Positions 19,619-28,666 of a DNA stretch of 64,000 nucleotides are shown in pieces. How positions within the stretch are numbered: position 1 is the first letter of the stretch; each line of letters opens with the position of its first letter. Under the pieces are notes generated by a model. The model had not been told where the DNA came from. It searched no databases and saw only the letters and a list, made by a program, of their open reading frames with translations. The stretch is from positions 172,844 through 236,843 of the forward strand of contig NZ_JAUPED010000008.1 of the NCBI RefSeq assembly GCF_030552475.1, given 5' to 3'. The DNA is from Mariniflexile sp. AS56. GTDB taxonomy: Bacteria > Bacteroidota > Bacteroidia > Flavobacteriales > Flavobacteriaceae. A program made the position numbers and the translations under genes.

Positions 19619-20071
19619 ATGAAACGCGTTATAATCTTATCAACAATATTACTTACTTTTTTCAACTGTTCTGTAAATGAGAAGCCCGAATTCCTAGGTG
19701 TTGAAAACATAAAAATTCTTGAATCCACCCCGGAATTCATCATTCTTACTGCCGATGCTTTGTTTGAAAACCCCAATATTATTGGGGGTGAACTTGAAGT
19801 TACAGGTATAAAAGTTTTTGTAAACGATAGCGAAATGGCTTCCGTAACATCTAACAACTTTGAAGTTCCTGCTAAAACAGATTTTTCAATTCCGCTAACA
19901 GCAAACGTGCCTATTGACCGCATTTTTGGCGACGACAATTTAAGCAGTTTAATTGGTAGCTTACTAACTAAAAAAATAACCGTACAATATAAAGGTATTA
20001 TTAATTACAAAGTTTTAGGCTTTTCACACACCTATGCTGTTGATAAAACCGAAGAAGTAAAAATTAAATAA
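19619..20071 (+). CDS. LEA type-2-like lipoprotein
   Basis: A 150-residue lipoprotein: signal MKRVIILSTILLTFFNC with the lipobox Cys at residue 17. The mature domain is a single beta-sandwich with LTADALFENPNIIGGELEVTG, SNNFEVPAKTDFSIPL and VQYKGIINYKV, a pattern of the LEA_2/WHy (water stress) domain. In flavobacteria such proteins are usually uncharacterised. It begins a close-packed plus-strand run with ribD 11 bases downstream. Confidence 0.78.
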   Translation: MKRVIILSTILLTFFNCSVNEKPEFLGVENIKILESTPEFIILTADALFENPNIIGGELEVTGIKVFVNDSEMASVTSNNFEVPAKTDFSIPLTANVPIDRIFGDDNLSSLIGSLLTKKITVQYKGIINYKVLGFSHTYAVDKTEEVKIK

Positions 20072-20082
20072 TCCTTTATTTT

Positions 20083-21087
20083 TTGACAAACCACGAAACA
20101 TACATAAAACGTTGCATTGACATTGCCAAAAATGGTTTAGGCACCACCAGACCAAACCCCATGGTTGGCAGCGTTATTGTTTATAAAAACAAAATAATAG
20201 GAGAAGGTTTCACTAGCGCCTATGGAGGCAATCATGCTGAAGTAAATGCTATAAATTCGGTAACAGACAAATCTCTTTTAAAGGAATCTACTATTTATGT
20301 GACCCTAGAACCTTGCTCGCATTTTGGAAAAACCCCTCCTTGCAGCGACTTAATTATAAAATACAACATACCAAATATTGTTATTGGTTGTGTTGATGAT
20401 AACATACAAGTAGCCGGAAAAGGTATTGCAAAACTAAAAAAAGCAGGTTGTAACGTGATTGTTGGAGTTTTAGAAGATGCTTGCAAAACCCACCACAAAC
20501 GCTTTTTAACCTTTCATAACAAAAAGCGTCCTTACATTATTCTAAAGTGGGCACAAACGGCTGATGGCTTTATTGCTCCCGAAACAAAAAACGAACAAAA
20601 ACCTGTTTGGATTACGAATGAATATTCCAGACAATTAGTTCACAAATGGCGTACCGAAGAACAAGCTATTTTAGTAGGCACAAACACCGTTATACAAGAC
20701 AACCCTAGCTTAACTGTTAGAGATTGGACTGGACAAAACCCGATTCGAGCTGTATTAGATCAAGATGAAAAACTTTCAAAAGGTTTCGCTGTTTTTAACA
20801 ACGAAGCACAAACCATAATCTTATCTAAAAACAATATCGATTATTCAAAAAATATAGGAAAACAAATCTGCGACATCCTTTTTAACAATAACATCAATTC
20901 CGTAATTATTGAAGGTGGCTCAAAAACACTTCAAACCTTCATTAATGAAAACCTATGGGATGAAGCTCGCATATTTACAGGATCTATTAAATTCAAAAAT
21001 GGCGTCATGGCTCCAAAATTTTCAGGACATTTCATATCTGAAGAAAAAATAATGGGAGACACGCTTAAAACATATACAAATGATTAA
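20083..21087 (+). CDS. ribD: Bifunctional riboflavin deaminase/reductase
   Basis: Performs the second and third steps of riboflavin synthesis. The N-terminal deaminase has the zinc site His51-Ala-Glu53 and Cys78/Cys87 in LEPCSHFGKTPPCSD; the C-terminal reductase starts near residue 145 (RPYIILKWAQTADGF, VGTNTVIQDNPSLTVR, IIEGGSKTLQTF). The start is a TTG at 20083 with no better ATG close by. At 334 residues it is slightly shorter than E. coli RibD (about 367) but no motif is lost. No FMN riboswitch is seen; the gene lies within an operon. Confidence 0.96.
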   Translation: MTNHETYIKRCIDIAKNGLGTTRPNPMVGSVIVYKNKIIGEGFTSAYGGNHAEVNAINSVTDKSLLKESTIYVTLEPCSHFGKTPPCSDLIIKYNIPNIVIGCVDDNIQVAGKGIAKLKKAGCNVIVGVLEDACKTHHKRFLTFHNKKRPYIILKWAQTADGFIAPETKNEQKPVWITNEYSRQLVHKWRTEEQAILVGTNTVIQDNPSLTVRDWTGQNPIRAVLDQDEKLSKGFAVFNNEAQTIILSKNNIDYSKNIGKQICDILFNNNINSVIIEGGSKTLQTFINENLWDEARIFTGSIKFKNGVMAPKFSGHFISEEKIMGDTLKTYTND

Positions 21088-21691
21088 AACGATTATTTTC
21101 GACTTTGGCAACGTATTTATTAATTTAGATATTGAAGGTGCCATAAAACATACTTTCAACGAGTTTAAAATTGATGGCCTTTCGGAAGAAATGATTGGCT
21201 TTAATAGTTTCTATGAGCAAGGTTTAATTTCAACTGAAGAATTTATCGAATTTTACAGCGAAAATTTCCCGGATCTTTCAAGTGACGAATTAATTGCTAT
21301 TTGGAATTTCATGTTGAAAGATTTTCCAGAATACCGCTTAGATTTTTTGAAAGAACTGAAAGCTTCTTCAAAATACAAACTCATCCTTTTAAGCAACACC
21401 AACGAGCTTCATATTAATTGGATTAAACACAGAGTCCCTTTTTTCGATACGTTTAAAAACTGTTTCGACGCCTTTTATTTATCGCACGAAATCAATTTAA
21501 GAAAACCAAACCAAGATATTTTCGACTTTGTTCTAAATGAAAACAAATTAAAAGCAAACGAGTGCCTTTTTATAGACGACAATGCTGCTAATTGTGAAGC
21601 TGCAAAATCACTAGGTATCGAAACATGGCACTTAAACCCTGAAACTGAAGATGTTTCAAACCTTTTTAAAACTAAAAGCAACTTATTTTAA
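21080..21691 (+). CDS. HAD-family phosphatase
   Basis: Cytoplasmic HAD hydrolase of 203 residues. Motif I is DFGNVFINLD (nucleophile Asp followed by GNV rather than DGT, as in YihX-like phosphatases), motif II SNTNE, motif III the Lys in LRKPNQDIF and motif IV FIDDNAANC. A small helical cap lies after motif I. The start overlaps ribD by 8 bases. Location suggests it could be the missing riboflavin-pathway phosphatase that removes phosphate from the RibD product, but this is inference from the operon only. Confidence 0.9.
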   Translation: MIKTIIFDFGNVFINLDIEGAIKHTFNEFKIDGLSEEMIGFNSFYEQGLISTEEFIEFYSENFPDLSSDELIAIWNFMLKDFPEYRLDFLKELKASSKYKLILLSNTNELHINWIKHRVPFFDTFKNCFDAFYLSHEINLRKPNQDIFDFVLNENKLKANECLFIDDNAANCEAAKSLGIETWHLNPETEDVSNLFKTKSNLF

Positions 21692-21696
21692 CTAGC

Positions 21697-22317
21697 TTGA
21701 TTGAAAAAGACACATACAAAACCATTGAAACGTCTACCGAGGGCATTTTGTTTAAAGAAAAGAACAGTAAGTTTTTTGGTTACGCCTACCCTGTTTTAAA
21801 TGAAGATGATGTAAAACTACATATTGAAGTCTTAAAAAAAGAGCACCATGCTGCCAGACATTGGTGTTATGCCTACCAAGTAGGGACTGAAACTATTTAC
21901 TACCGCGCTAATGATGATGGCGAGCCTAGTAATTCTGCAGGCATGCCTATTTATGGTCAAATCCAATCGTTTGACCTTACGAATCTCTTAATAGTTGTTG
22001 TTAGGTATTTTGGCGGGGTTAAACTAGGAGTTGGTGGCTTAATTAGCGCTTACAGGACTACGGCACAATTAACACTTGAAGCATCTACCATCATTGAAAA
22101 AACCATCAATATAGAGTACCTTATTTCTTTCGATTACAAAAACATGAATACCGTGATGCGTATTATTAAGGAAAAAAACTTAACAATTAGCCATCAAAAA
22201 CTAGAACTAGATTGCCAAATAACTATTTCTGTTAGAAAAAAAGATGCCGAATTTATTTTCGAAACCTTCAATCATCTCTTCGAAATCGACATCAAAGAAG
22301 TTGAAATTACAAATTAA
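21697..22317 (+). CDS. YigZ/IMPACT family protein
   Basis: A 206-residue cytoplasmic protein of the UPF0029/IMPACT family, with EKNSKFFGYAYPV, HHAARHWCYAYQVG, the hallmark DDGEPSNSAGMPI and VVVRYFGGVKLGVGGLI. Family members may bind ribosomes or RNA; their bacterial role is not settled. Translation starts at a TTG at 21697, five bases after the HAD gene, and no in-frame ATG comes before the conserved N-terminus. It ends facing the thioesterase gene, overlapping by about 10 bases. Confidence 0.92.
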   Translation: MIEKDTYKTIETSTEGILFKEKNSKFFGYAYPVLNEDDVKLHIEVLKKEHHAARHWCYAYQVGTETIYYRANDDGEPSNSAGMPIYGQIQSFDLTNLLIVVVRYFGGVKLGVGGLISAYRTTAQLTLEASTIIEKTINIEYLISFDYKNMNTVMRIIKEKNLTISHQKLELDCQITISVRKKDAEFIFETFNHLFEIDIKEVEITN

Positions 22318-22705
22318 TAGCGTCAAGAATGTATTGAGGTGCTCTCATAGGCCTATTTGTTTTCATATCTATAAACACTAAAGTAGTACTCGCAGTTGTT
22401 AACAAAACACCGTTTTCATCAGTTATTTCGTACTCAAATTCTATCTTTGCTGTAGGACTGTTTTTTAGTTGTGTTTTTACATTAATTACATCATCATAAA
22501 CAGCTGATTTTTTATAGTTTATACTTAAAGAAACTACAGGAAGCATCACACCATTTTCTTCCATACTCTTGTAAGAAACCCCAAACTTCCTCAACCACTC
22601 AATACGCCCCATTTCCAAGTATAATGCGTAGTTTCCGTGATATACCACTCCCATTTGGTCGGTTTCTCCGTACCTCACTCTTATTTGTATTTCGTCGATT
22701 TTCAT
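22307..22705 (-). CDS. YbgC-like acyl-CoA thioesterase
   Basis: Hot-dog fold thioesterase of 132 residues. The N-terminal VRYGETDQMGVVYHGNYALYLEMGR contains the catalytic Asp in TDQMG and the His/Asn of the 4-hydroxybenzoyl-CoA thioesterase type. Substrate is probably a short-chain or aromatic acyl-CoA. It is a single gene convergent with the riboflavin operon and divergent from dnaA. Confidence 0.92.
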   Translation of the reverse strand: MKIDEIQIRVRYGETDQMGVVYHGNYALYLEMGRIEWLRKFGVSYKSMEENGVMLPVVSLSINYKKSAVYDDVINVKTQLKNSPTAKIEFEYEITDENGVLLTTASTTLVFIDMKTNRPMRAPQYILDAINL

Positions 22706-22893
22706 ACTGTTAATTAAATATTTTTTTGTAGCTTCGGCTAGGAGTTAAACATGAGGAAATTTTTCTGAAAATTCAATAGCAATTCGTTTTTTTTTTAAGA
22801 ATTTTGTTCACATATTTGCCAAACCAAAAAGGGGGGTTAATTATAACTAATTTTCGTTCTCAAACCTAACAAACAAAATCAGAATAATCAAAA

Positions 22894-24321
22894 ATGAGTG
22901 TAACTGCGCAAACGGTATGGAATAATTGTCTAGAATTCATAAAGGATAATATTCAACCGCAAGCATACAAAACTTGGTTTGAACCAATAGTAGCGGTTAA
23001 ACTTACAGATAATGCTTTAAGTATACAAGTTCCAAGCAAATTTTTTTATGAATGGCTTGAAGAACACTACGTGAAAATCCTTAAAGTTTCACTTACCAAA
23101 GAACTAGGCGAAAAAGCAAAACTTGTTTACATTATCAAAATGGAAAACACGTATGGCAATAAACAACCTTTTACTGAAAGAATTCCAAGTTCAAATAGAA
23201 GTGCTGTAAAATCGCAAGAAGTTGATATTCCTTTAAACAATAAAAATCCAGAATTACGCAACCCGTTTGTTATTCCTGGAATTAGAAATGTAAAAATAGA
23301 ATCGCAACTTAACCCTAATTACAGTTTTGAAAACTTTTTAGAAGGCGACTCTAACCGTTTGGCACGTAGTGCTGGATTAGCTGTAGCTTCTAAACCTGGA
23401 GGCACCTCTTTTAACCCATTACTTATTTTTGGCGGTGTTGGTTTAGGTAAAACCCACTTAGCACATGCTATTGGAGTTGATATTAAAGATAAATATCCTG
23501 AAAAAACGGTTTTATATATTTCTGCTGAAAAATTCACACAGCAATATATAGACTCTGTTAAGAAAAATAATAGAAATGATTTCATCCATTTCTATCAAAT
23601 TATAGATGTGTTGATTATTGACGACGTTCAATTCCTTTCCGGAAAAACAGGTACGCAAGATGTATTCTTCCACATATTTAACCATTTACACCAAAATGGT
23701 AAGCAGGTTATTTTAACAAGTGATAAAGCACCTGTTGATATGCAAGATATTGAACAACGTTTACTATCTCGTTTCAAATGGGGACTTTCAGCTGAATTAC
23801 AAACACCCGATTTTGAAACGCGTGTTTCTATTCTAAAAAACAAATTATATCGCGATGGTGTAGACATGCCAGACGATATTATTGAATATGTTGCGAAAAA
23901 CATCAAATCGAATGTTAGAGAATTAGAAGGTGCTATTATTTCATTAATTGCACAGTCTTCATTCAATAAGAAAGAAATCACGATTGATTTAGCGCGTACC
24001 ATTGTTGAGAAATTTGTTAAGAACACCAAGCGTGAAGTGTCTATTGATTACATACAAAAGGTAGTCTCAGATTATTTCCAAATGGATATTGACACCTTGC
24101 AATCGAAAACAAGAAAACGTCACATTGTTCAAGCAAGACAATTGGCTATGTTTTTTGCTAAAAAATTCACGAAAGCCTCTTTAGCCAGCATTGGTTCTCA
24201 AATAGGAAAACGTGATCACGCCACTGTTTTACACGCTTGTAAAACTGTAGATAATTTATCTTCTACAGACAAGCAGTTTAAAAAGTACGTTGAAGATATT
24301 ACTAAAAAATTATCTATTTAA
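22894..24321 (+). CDS. dnaA: Chromosomal replication initiator protein
   Basis: Binds the origin and opens DNA for replication. The 475 residues contain the N-terminal DnaA domain I (residues 1-80), a short linker, the AAA+ domain with Walker A GGVGLGKTH at 180-188, Walker B DVLIIDDVQFL and sensor motifs, and the C-terminal DNA-binding domain with the signature KRDHATVLHACKTV. The 188-base upstream region is AT rich and holds a near-consensus -7 box (CATATTTG at 22811-22818). I see only one weak DnaA-box-like word there, so the origin is not shown to be here. Confidence 0.98.
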   Translation: MSVTAQTVWNNCLEFIKDNIQPQAYKTWFEPIVAVKLTDNALSIQVPSKFFYEWLEEHYVKILKVSLTKELGEKAKLVYIIKMENTYGNKQPFTERIPSSNRSAVKSQEVDIPLNNKNPELRNPFVIPGIRNVKIESQLNPNYSFENFLEGDSNRLARSAGLAVASKPGGTSFNPLLIFGGVGLGKTHLAHAIGVDIKDKYPEKTVLYISAEKFTQQYIDSVKKNNRNDFIHFYQIIDVLIIDDVQFLSGKTGTQDVFFHIFNHLHQNGKQVILTSDKAPVDMQDIEQRLLSRFKWGLSAELQTPDFETRVSILKNKLYRDGVDMPDDIIEYVAKNIKSNVRELEGAIISLIAQSSFNKKEITIDLARTIVEKFVKNTKREVSIDYIQKVVSDYFQMDIDTLQSKTRKRHIVQARQLAMFFAKKFTKASLASIGSQIGKRDHATVLHACKTVDNLSSTDKQFKKYVEDITKKLSI

Positions 24322-24333
24322 AAAACTTTTAAA

Positions 24334-24789
24334 ATGACTAGAATTCTGATGGTATGCTTGGGGAATATTTGCCGTTCTCCGCTTGCCGAAGGTATTTTAA
24401 AATCAAAGCTTCCAAACCATTCTTTTACTGTAGATTCTGCTGGTACTGGTGATTATCATATTGGTAAAAATCCAGACAGTCGCTCTATTGCTGTCGCCAA
24501 AAAACATGGCTTAGATATCTCAAATTTAAAGGGACGTCAATTTAATGTGTCGGACTTTGATGCGTTTGATATTATTTATGTTATGGACGAATCAAACTAC
24601 CGAAACGTTATTTTACTAGCAAGAGACGACCAAGATAAAGCTAAAGTCAAATTCATTTTAAACGAAATCGATCCAGATCAAGACAATAATGTTCCAGACC
24701 CTTATTATGGTGGAACAGATGGTTTTGAAAACGTTTACAACATGCTAAATGAAGCATGTTCAGTTATTGCCTCTACGCTTCAAAGTTAA
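24334..24789 (+). CDS. Low-molecular-weight protein tyrosine phosphatase
   Basis: A 151-residue phosphatase with the active-site loop CLGNICRS (Cys8, Arg14) at the N-terminus and the general-acid loop DPYYGG at about residue 129. Such enzymes commonly dephosphorylate tyrosine kinases of capsule synthesis; no kinase is nearby, so the target is unknown. It follows dnaA by 12 bases and probably shares its mRNA. Confidence 0.95.
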   Translation: MTRILMVCLGNICRSPLAEGILKSKLPNHSFTVDSAGTGDYHIGKNPDSRSIAVAKKHGLDISNLKGRQFNVSDFDAFDIIYVMDESNYRNVILLARDDQDKAKVKFILNEIDPDQDNNVPDPYYGGTDGFENVYNMLNEACSVIASTLQS

Positions 24790-24857
24790 TTTTAGTAGTT
24801 TTACTCAAAGGTTTTTTTGTAACTTTAGAATCATGTAACTCACTAAATTCTAGCAAG

Positions 24858-26264
24858 ATGAAAAAATTTATTTCACTTCTATTCATCGCTATTACAAATT
24901 TTATTTCTTCTCAAAATATTGATATCTCACTAGTCGCAACCGGATTTGAAAGTCCTGTAAGCATAAAACACGCCAACGATAGTAAATTATATATTTTAGA
25001 ACGCAAGGGCGCAATCAAAATATTAAATGCAAATGGCACCGTAAACAGTACAGCGTTTTTAGACATAAACACCAAAGTAAGTGATTCTGGTGGAGAACGT
25101 GGTTTGCTAGGGTTAGCGTTCCATCCAAACTATGCCACCAATGGCTATTTTTATTTAAATTATGTAAACAACTCCGGCAATACGGTTATTGCGCGATATT
25201 CTAGAACGAATGAAACGACTGCAAACTCTACGTCTGAACTTATTCTTATAACTATCAATCAACCTGCCTCAAACCATAATGGTGGCGATATGAACTTTGG
25301 TCCTGATGGTTATTTGTATATTGCTAGTGGTGACGGCGGAGGTTCTGGCGACCCAAGCAATTATGCACAAAACTTGAATACTTTATTAGGAAAACTGCTT
25401 AGAATAGATGTAGATAATACAAGTAACGGAAACAACTACGCCATACCTTCCACGAACCCTTATCTAAATGATGGCGACGCCAATACGCTTCCCGAAATTT
25501 GGGCATACGGTTTAAGAAATCCTTGGCGATTTTCTTTCGATAAAACCACGGGGGATTTGTGGATTGCGGATGTTGGCCAAGGTATTTATGAAGAAATTAA
25601 TAAGGCCACATCTACTACTTCAGGTCTAAACTACGGGTGGCGTTGTTATGAAGGAGCAAACCACCCGTATAACACGAATGGCTGCCCACCTGAAAGCTCA
25701 ACAACACGTCCAATCGCGGAATATTCACATTCAGGGAATGGTGCTTTTAAATGTTCTATAACTGGGGGTTACAGCTATAGAGGCAACCTTTATACCAGTT
25801 TGACTGGTCTTTATTTTTTCGCAGATTATTGTAGTGATGAAATTGGCGTCCTTACTGAAAATGGAACTAATTGGACCATGACATTCCCAAAACAATACAA
25901 TAACAAAGGTTGGAGTTCTTTTGGTGAAGATATTAACGGAGAACTTTATATTGCAGGTTTAAAATCTGGTGAAATTTTTAAAATTATGGACACCAGTTTA
26001 AACACACAGTCCTTTGATAAATTAAATATTAGCATGTACCCAAACCCAGCAAGCGATCTTATAAATTTTAACACATCTCTTCTAAAAAAACCTTTAGAAT
26101 CTATTAAAATTTACGATATTCACGCAAAACAAATCAAGCTTACTTCGTCAATCAGCTACCCATTAGCTACATTAAGTATCAACAACTTAGCAAATGGCAT
26201 TTATTTTATTGAGTTGATAGACATTAGCGGTTTAAAAGAAATTAAAAAACTTATCAAGTATTAA
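24858..26264 (+). CDS. T9SS-exported PQQ-dependent sugar dehydrogenase-like protein
   Basis: Secreted protein of 468 residues. I place the start at the ATG at 24858, which gives a clean signal peptide (MKKFISLLFIAITNFISSQ); a longer reading from 24756 would overlap the phosphatase gene. The body is a six-bladed propeller of the glucose/sorbosone dehydrogenase family (ERGLLGLAFHPNY, NHNGGDMNFGPDGYLYIASGDGGGSGDP, GLRNPWRFSFD). The last 80 residues are a T9SS type A sorting domain (MYPNPASD ... LANGIYFIEL), so the protein is sent across the outer membrane and probably anchored at the surface. The sugar substrate is unknown. Its stop overlaps the next start as TAATG. Confidence 0.93.
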   Translation: MKKFISLLFIAITNFISSQNIDISLVATGFESPVSIKHANDSKLYILERKGAIKILNANGTVNSTAFLDINTKVSDSGGERGLLGLAFHPNYATNGYFYLNYVNNSGNTVIARYSRTNETTANSTSELILITINQPASNHNGGDMNFGPDGYLYIASGDGGGSGDPSNYAQNLNTLLGKLLRIDVDNTSNGNNYAIPSTNPYLNDGDANTLPEIWAYGLRNPWRFSFDKTTGDLWIADVGQGIYEEINKATSTTSGLNYGWRCYEGANHPYNTNGCPPESSTTRPIAEYSHSGNGAFKCSITGGYSYRGNLYTSLTGLYFFADYCSDEIGVLTENGTNWTMTFPKQYNNKGWSSFGEDINGELYIAGLKSGEIFKIMDTSLNTQSFDKLNISMYPNPASDLINFNTSLLKKPLESIKIYDIHAKQIKLTSSISYPLATLSINNLANGIYFIELIDISGLKEIKKLIKY

Positions 26265-26980
26265 TGGCAAATCAGTTAGGCAAATTATACCTCATTCCAA
26301 CAACACTAGGCGACAACGAACCTTTAGAAGTGCTTCCTATTACAGTTAAGCAAATTATTGATAAAATAGATACCTTTATTGTTGAGAACGATAAAACAGC
26401 ACGCCATTTTATAAAACGTATCTCTCCAGAAAAATCGCAGCCTTCATTAAACATGTTTCATTTAAATAAGCATACAGACCCTGCGGATTTACCAAGTTTT
26501 CTAGAACCTTGTTTACAAGGTATTAACGTCGGTCTACTTTCTGAAGCTGGTTGCCCAGGCGTTGCAGACCCTGGTGCTGATATTGTAAAAATAGCACATC
26601 AAAAAAACATTAAAGTAGTCCCGTTAGTTGGACCTTCGTCTATTTTGATGGCATTAATGGGTTCTGGAATGAACGGACAAAGTTTTGCCTTTAATGGCTA
26701 TTTACCCATAGATAAAGGCGAACGAAAAGCTGAAATGAAACGTTTAGAGCGCCTGTCTTTTGAACACAATCAATCTCAATTATTTATTGAAACGCCTTAC
26801 CGTAATAATAAAATGCTTGAAGATTTATCAAATTATCTAGAACAAAACACACAAATTTGTGTGGCCTGTGATATTACGCTACCTACTGAATTCATAAAAA
26901 CACAAACAGCCAAAGCATGGAAAAAAAATAGCGTAGACCTTCATAAAAGACCCACGCTGTTTATAATTCATAAAGACTAA
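26264..26980 (+). CDS. RsmI-like SAM-dependent methyltransferase
   Basis: A 238-residue tetrapyrrole-methylase-fold enzyme. It has the motif order of RsmI (16S rRNA 2'-O-ribose methyltransferase for C1402): LYLIPTTLGD, LLSEAGCPGVADPGADIV and VPLVGPSSILMALMGSG. In RsmI the central motif normally reads SDAGTPGISDPG, so this is a divergent form, as seen in Bacteroidota where a second RsmI paralogue often exists. The methylated substrate is therefore not certain. It overlaps the dehydrogenase stop by 1 base. Confidence 0.85.
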   Translation: MANQLGKLYLIPTTLGDNEPLEVLPITVKQIIDKIDTFIVENDKTARHFIKRISPEKSQPSLNMFHLNKHTDPADLPSFLEPCLQGINVGLLSEAGCPGVADPGADIVKIAHQKNIKVVPLVGPSSILMALMGSGMNGQSFAFNGYLPIDKGERKAEMKRLERLSFEHNQSQLFIETPYRNNKMLEDLSNYLEQNTQICVACDITLPTEFIKTQTAKAWKKNSVDLHKRPTLFIIHKD

Positions 26981-26982
26981 AA

Positions 26983-27642
26983 CTATATGGCTTTAGCTTT
27001 TCTATTTGCTGTGATAGATGATGTATCGTAACCAGAAAACTTTTTCATATAGTATTCAATGGTAGTTCCATAACTATCTTCAAAATTATCAATACCGTAA
27101 CTTCTTAAATAACTTTTTACGCTACCTGCACCAGCTAAATGTGCTGCGGCTAAAATACCAGATTCTGTTATTAAAATGCCATTAAGCTTTTTACCAACAA
27201 AATTCTTAATATCTCTACGTAAAATCCATTTATTACGTTGAGTATTTGCTACAAACGCTTTTTCTTGAAGCGGCGGGTTTTTTAAGAACAATGATGGATT
27301 ATGAATACCTATTAACTTTAATGTATTCGCACCAAATTGATACTTTCCTAAATATCCTAAAGTGTTTACTATAAAATAATCGCCTCGAGACTCTTTAAAA
27401 GCTAAGGCTTCTTTAAATCCTACAAACGATTTCCCTAAGAATGGAGAAATGGCCTTGTTCACTTCATTCGACGCTAAAGCATTATCTTTAATGCTATGGT
27501 CTTGGCTTACAGTATAATTCAACTCTAAACCAGCTGTTGAGTACTTACTTAAATCTTTTGTTTCATTAGATGAAAACGACACGAACAATAGAATACATAT
27601 TGTTAGAGTTAGGGTTAAGTAACTTGCAATACTTTTTCTCAT
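26983..27642 (-). CDS. Exported lysozyme-like (transglycosylase-type) protein
   Basis: A 219-residue protein with an N-terminal hydrophobic segment (about residues 7-25) that is either a signal peptide or an anchor. Residues around 80-110 read FKEALAFKESRGDYF ... GYLGKYQFG: a Glu in KESRGDY followed by a GKYQF motif is the layout of transglycosylase/lysozyme-like domains that cut peptidoglycan. I do not recognise the exact family. A good promoter lies upstream (27702-27732). The gene converges with the methyltransferase, leaving only 2 bases between the stops. Confidence 0.7.
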   Translation of the reverse strand: MRKSIASYLTLTLTICILLFVSFSSNETKDLSKYSTAGLELNYTVSQDHSIKDNALASNEVNKAISPFLGKSFVGFKEALAFKESRGDYFIVNTLGYLGKYQFGANTLKLIGIHNPSLFLKNPPLQEKAFVANTQRNKWILRRDIKNFVGKKLNGILITESGILAAAHLAGAGSVKSYLRSYGIDNFEDSYGTTIEYYMKKFSGYDTSSITANRKAKAI

Positions 27643-27701
27643 AATTTTTTAAATTTCTTCAGCAAAATCACATCGTAAAGTTGCTTGAAAATTTCAGCGT
27701 G

Positions 27702-27732
27702 CAAAATTAGACATTTTTTTAAACATTTCAAA
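27702..27732 (-). promoter_or_regulatory. Promoter of the lysozyme-like gene
   Basis: On the minus strand TTTG (27732-27729) and TAATTTTG (27709-27702) are separated by 19 bases, matching both the -33 TTG and the -7 TAnnTTTG elements of Bacteroidota promoters. The start codon is about 60 bases downstream. Confidence 0.65.
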
Positions 27733-27754
27733 ATTAATCGTTTAACTACATTTA

Positions 27755-28666
27755 TTAATAGTACAATAGATGAAATACACTGCCTTTTTTATTGAATTCT
27801 AAAGTTGGAAAAGGAATTTTTATCATATCAAAAATATCTAAAACAGACTTTAACAATTTCGAGTTCGTTTCAATGTTACTCAAATTTACATCTAAACTCA
27901 AATAGATTTGCCGACGCCTATCTATATTTGTTAACAACTGATTGTCAATATCTTTCACGCCAGATAACATCCCTTCAGCCCCATACCCTACTGCTATATT
28001 CAGCCATTTGGGTATGCTTTTTTCTTTAAAGAATGAATGCAAATTTACACTCAACCAATAGGTTTGCCCGTTATAGTCCTTCAAAATCTGTTCCAAAAAG
28101 TCTTCTCCTAGCTTATCGGGACGTTGGGAAGCGTATTTTGTTTGATGAAAAGAGAATTTTAAAGCAATACGTTGCTCGTTCCAAAGCAATTCTTGACCAA
28201 CATACAGTCCCGTTCCTGATGCATTTGCTAAAATATCGCCCCAAGAAAAGCCCCATTCCTGGGAATAGCCATCTAAAATTTCAACGGTTGTTAAAAAGCC
28301 AAATCCTAGGGTTGCACCATAAATTAACTGGTCTTTTTTATCTACACCACTCCAATTTAATAACTGAGCCCCATGCCTCCCCATTTGATAAGAGGTAAAC
28401 ACATGCCCCATTTTATCCATTTGAAGCCACTCGTTATTATCATTTATGGTATGAAACTTAGAACGCTCATAATCGGCATACCAAAGCTGATTTAAACCTA
28501 ATAAGGTTAAACCGGCAATAGAAGCCTCGGTAATAACCACAGCATTTCTCCTGGGTTTATTAAGTGTATCGCTGGGTGTTAAAAACGCGTCGAGGGTTGA
28601 TTGTGAAAATGAAACTAACGGCCATAAAATAAGAAACAACCCATATTTTATGGCGGAAGTGCTCAC
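27755..28666 (-). CDS. DUF2279 family exported protein
   Basis: A 303-residue protein with a signal peptide ending near SFSQ. Motifs MDKMGHVFTSYQMGRHGAQLL, EILDGYSQEWGFSWGDILANASG and KYASQRPDKLGEDFLEQ are those of DUF2279, a family of predicted periplasmic or outer-membrane-associated proteins without known function. Translation starts at a GTG whose G is the last base of the mltG stop, so it is coupled to mltG. Last gene of the dapF - GNAT - mltG - DUF2279 operon. Confidence 0.85.
   Translation of the reverse strand: MSTSAIKYGLFLILWPLVSFSQSTLDAFLTPSDTLNKPRRNAVVITEASIAGLTLLGLNQLWYADYERSKFHTINDNNEWLQMDKMGHVFTSYQMGRHGAQLLNWSGVDKKDQLIYGATLGFGFLTTVEILDGYSQEWGFSWGDILANASGTGLYVGQELLWNEQRIALKFSFHQTKYASQRPDKLGEDFLEQILKDYNGQTYWLSVNLHSFFKEKSIPKWLNIAVGYGAEGMLSGVKDIDNQLLTNIDRRRQIYLSLDVNLSNIETNSKLLKSVLDIFDMIKIPFPTLEFNKKGSVFHLLYY

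Noticed and set aside
22706..22893. Replication origin next to dnaA
   Set aside because: Only one weak DnaA-box-like word (TTGTTCACA) is visible; no cluster of boxes or clear unwinding element.
24756..24857. N-terminal extension of the sugar dehydrogenase
   Set aside because: It would overlap the phosphatase gene and hide a clean signal peptide that starts at 24858.
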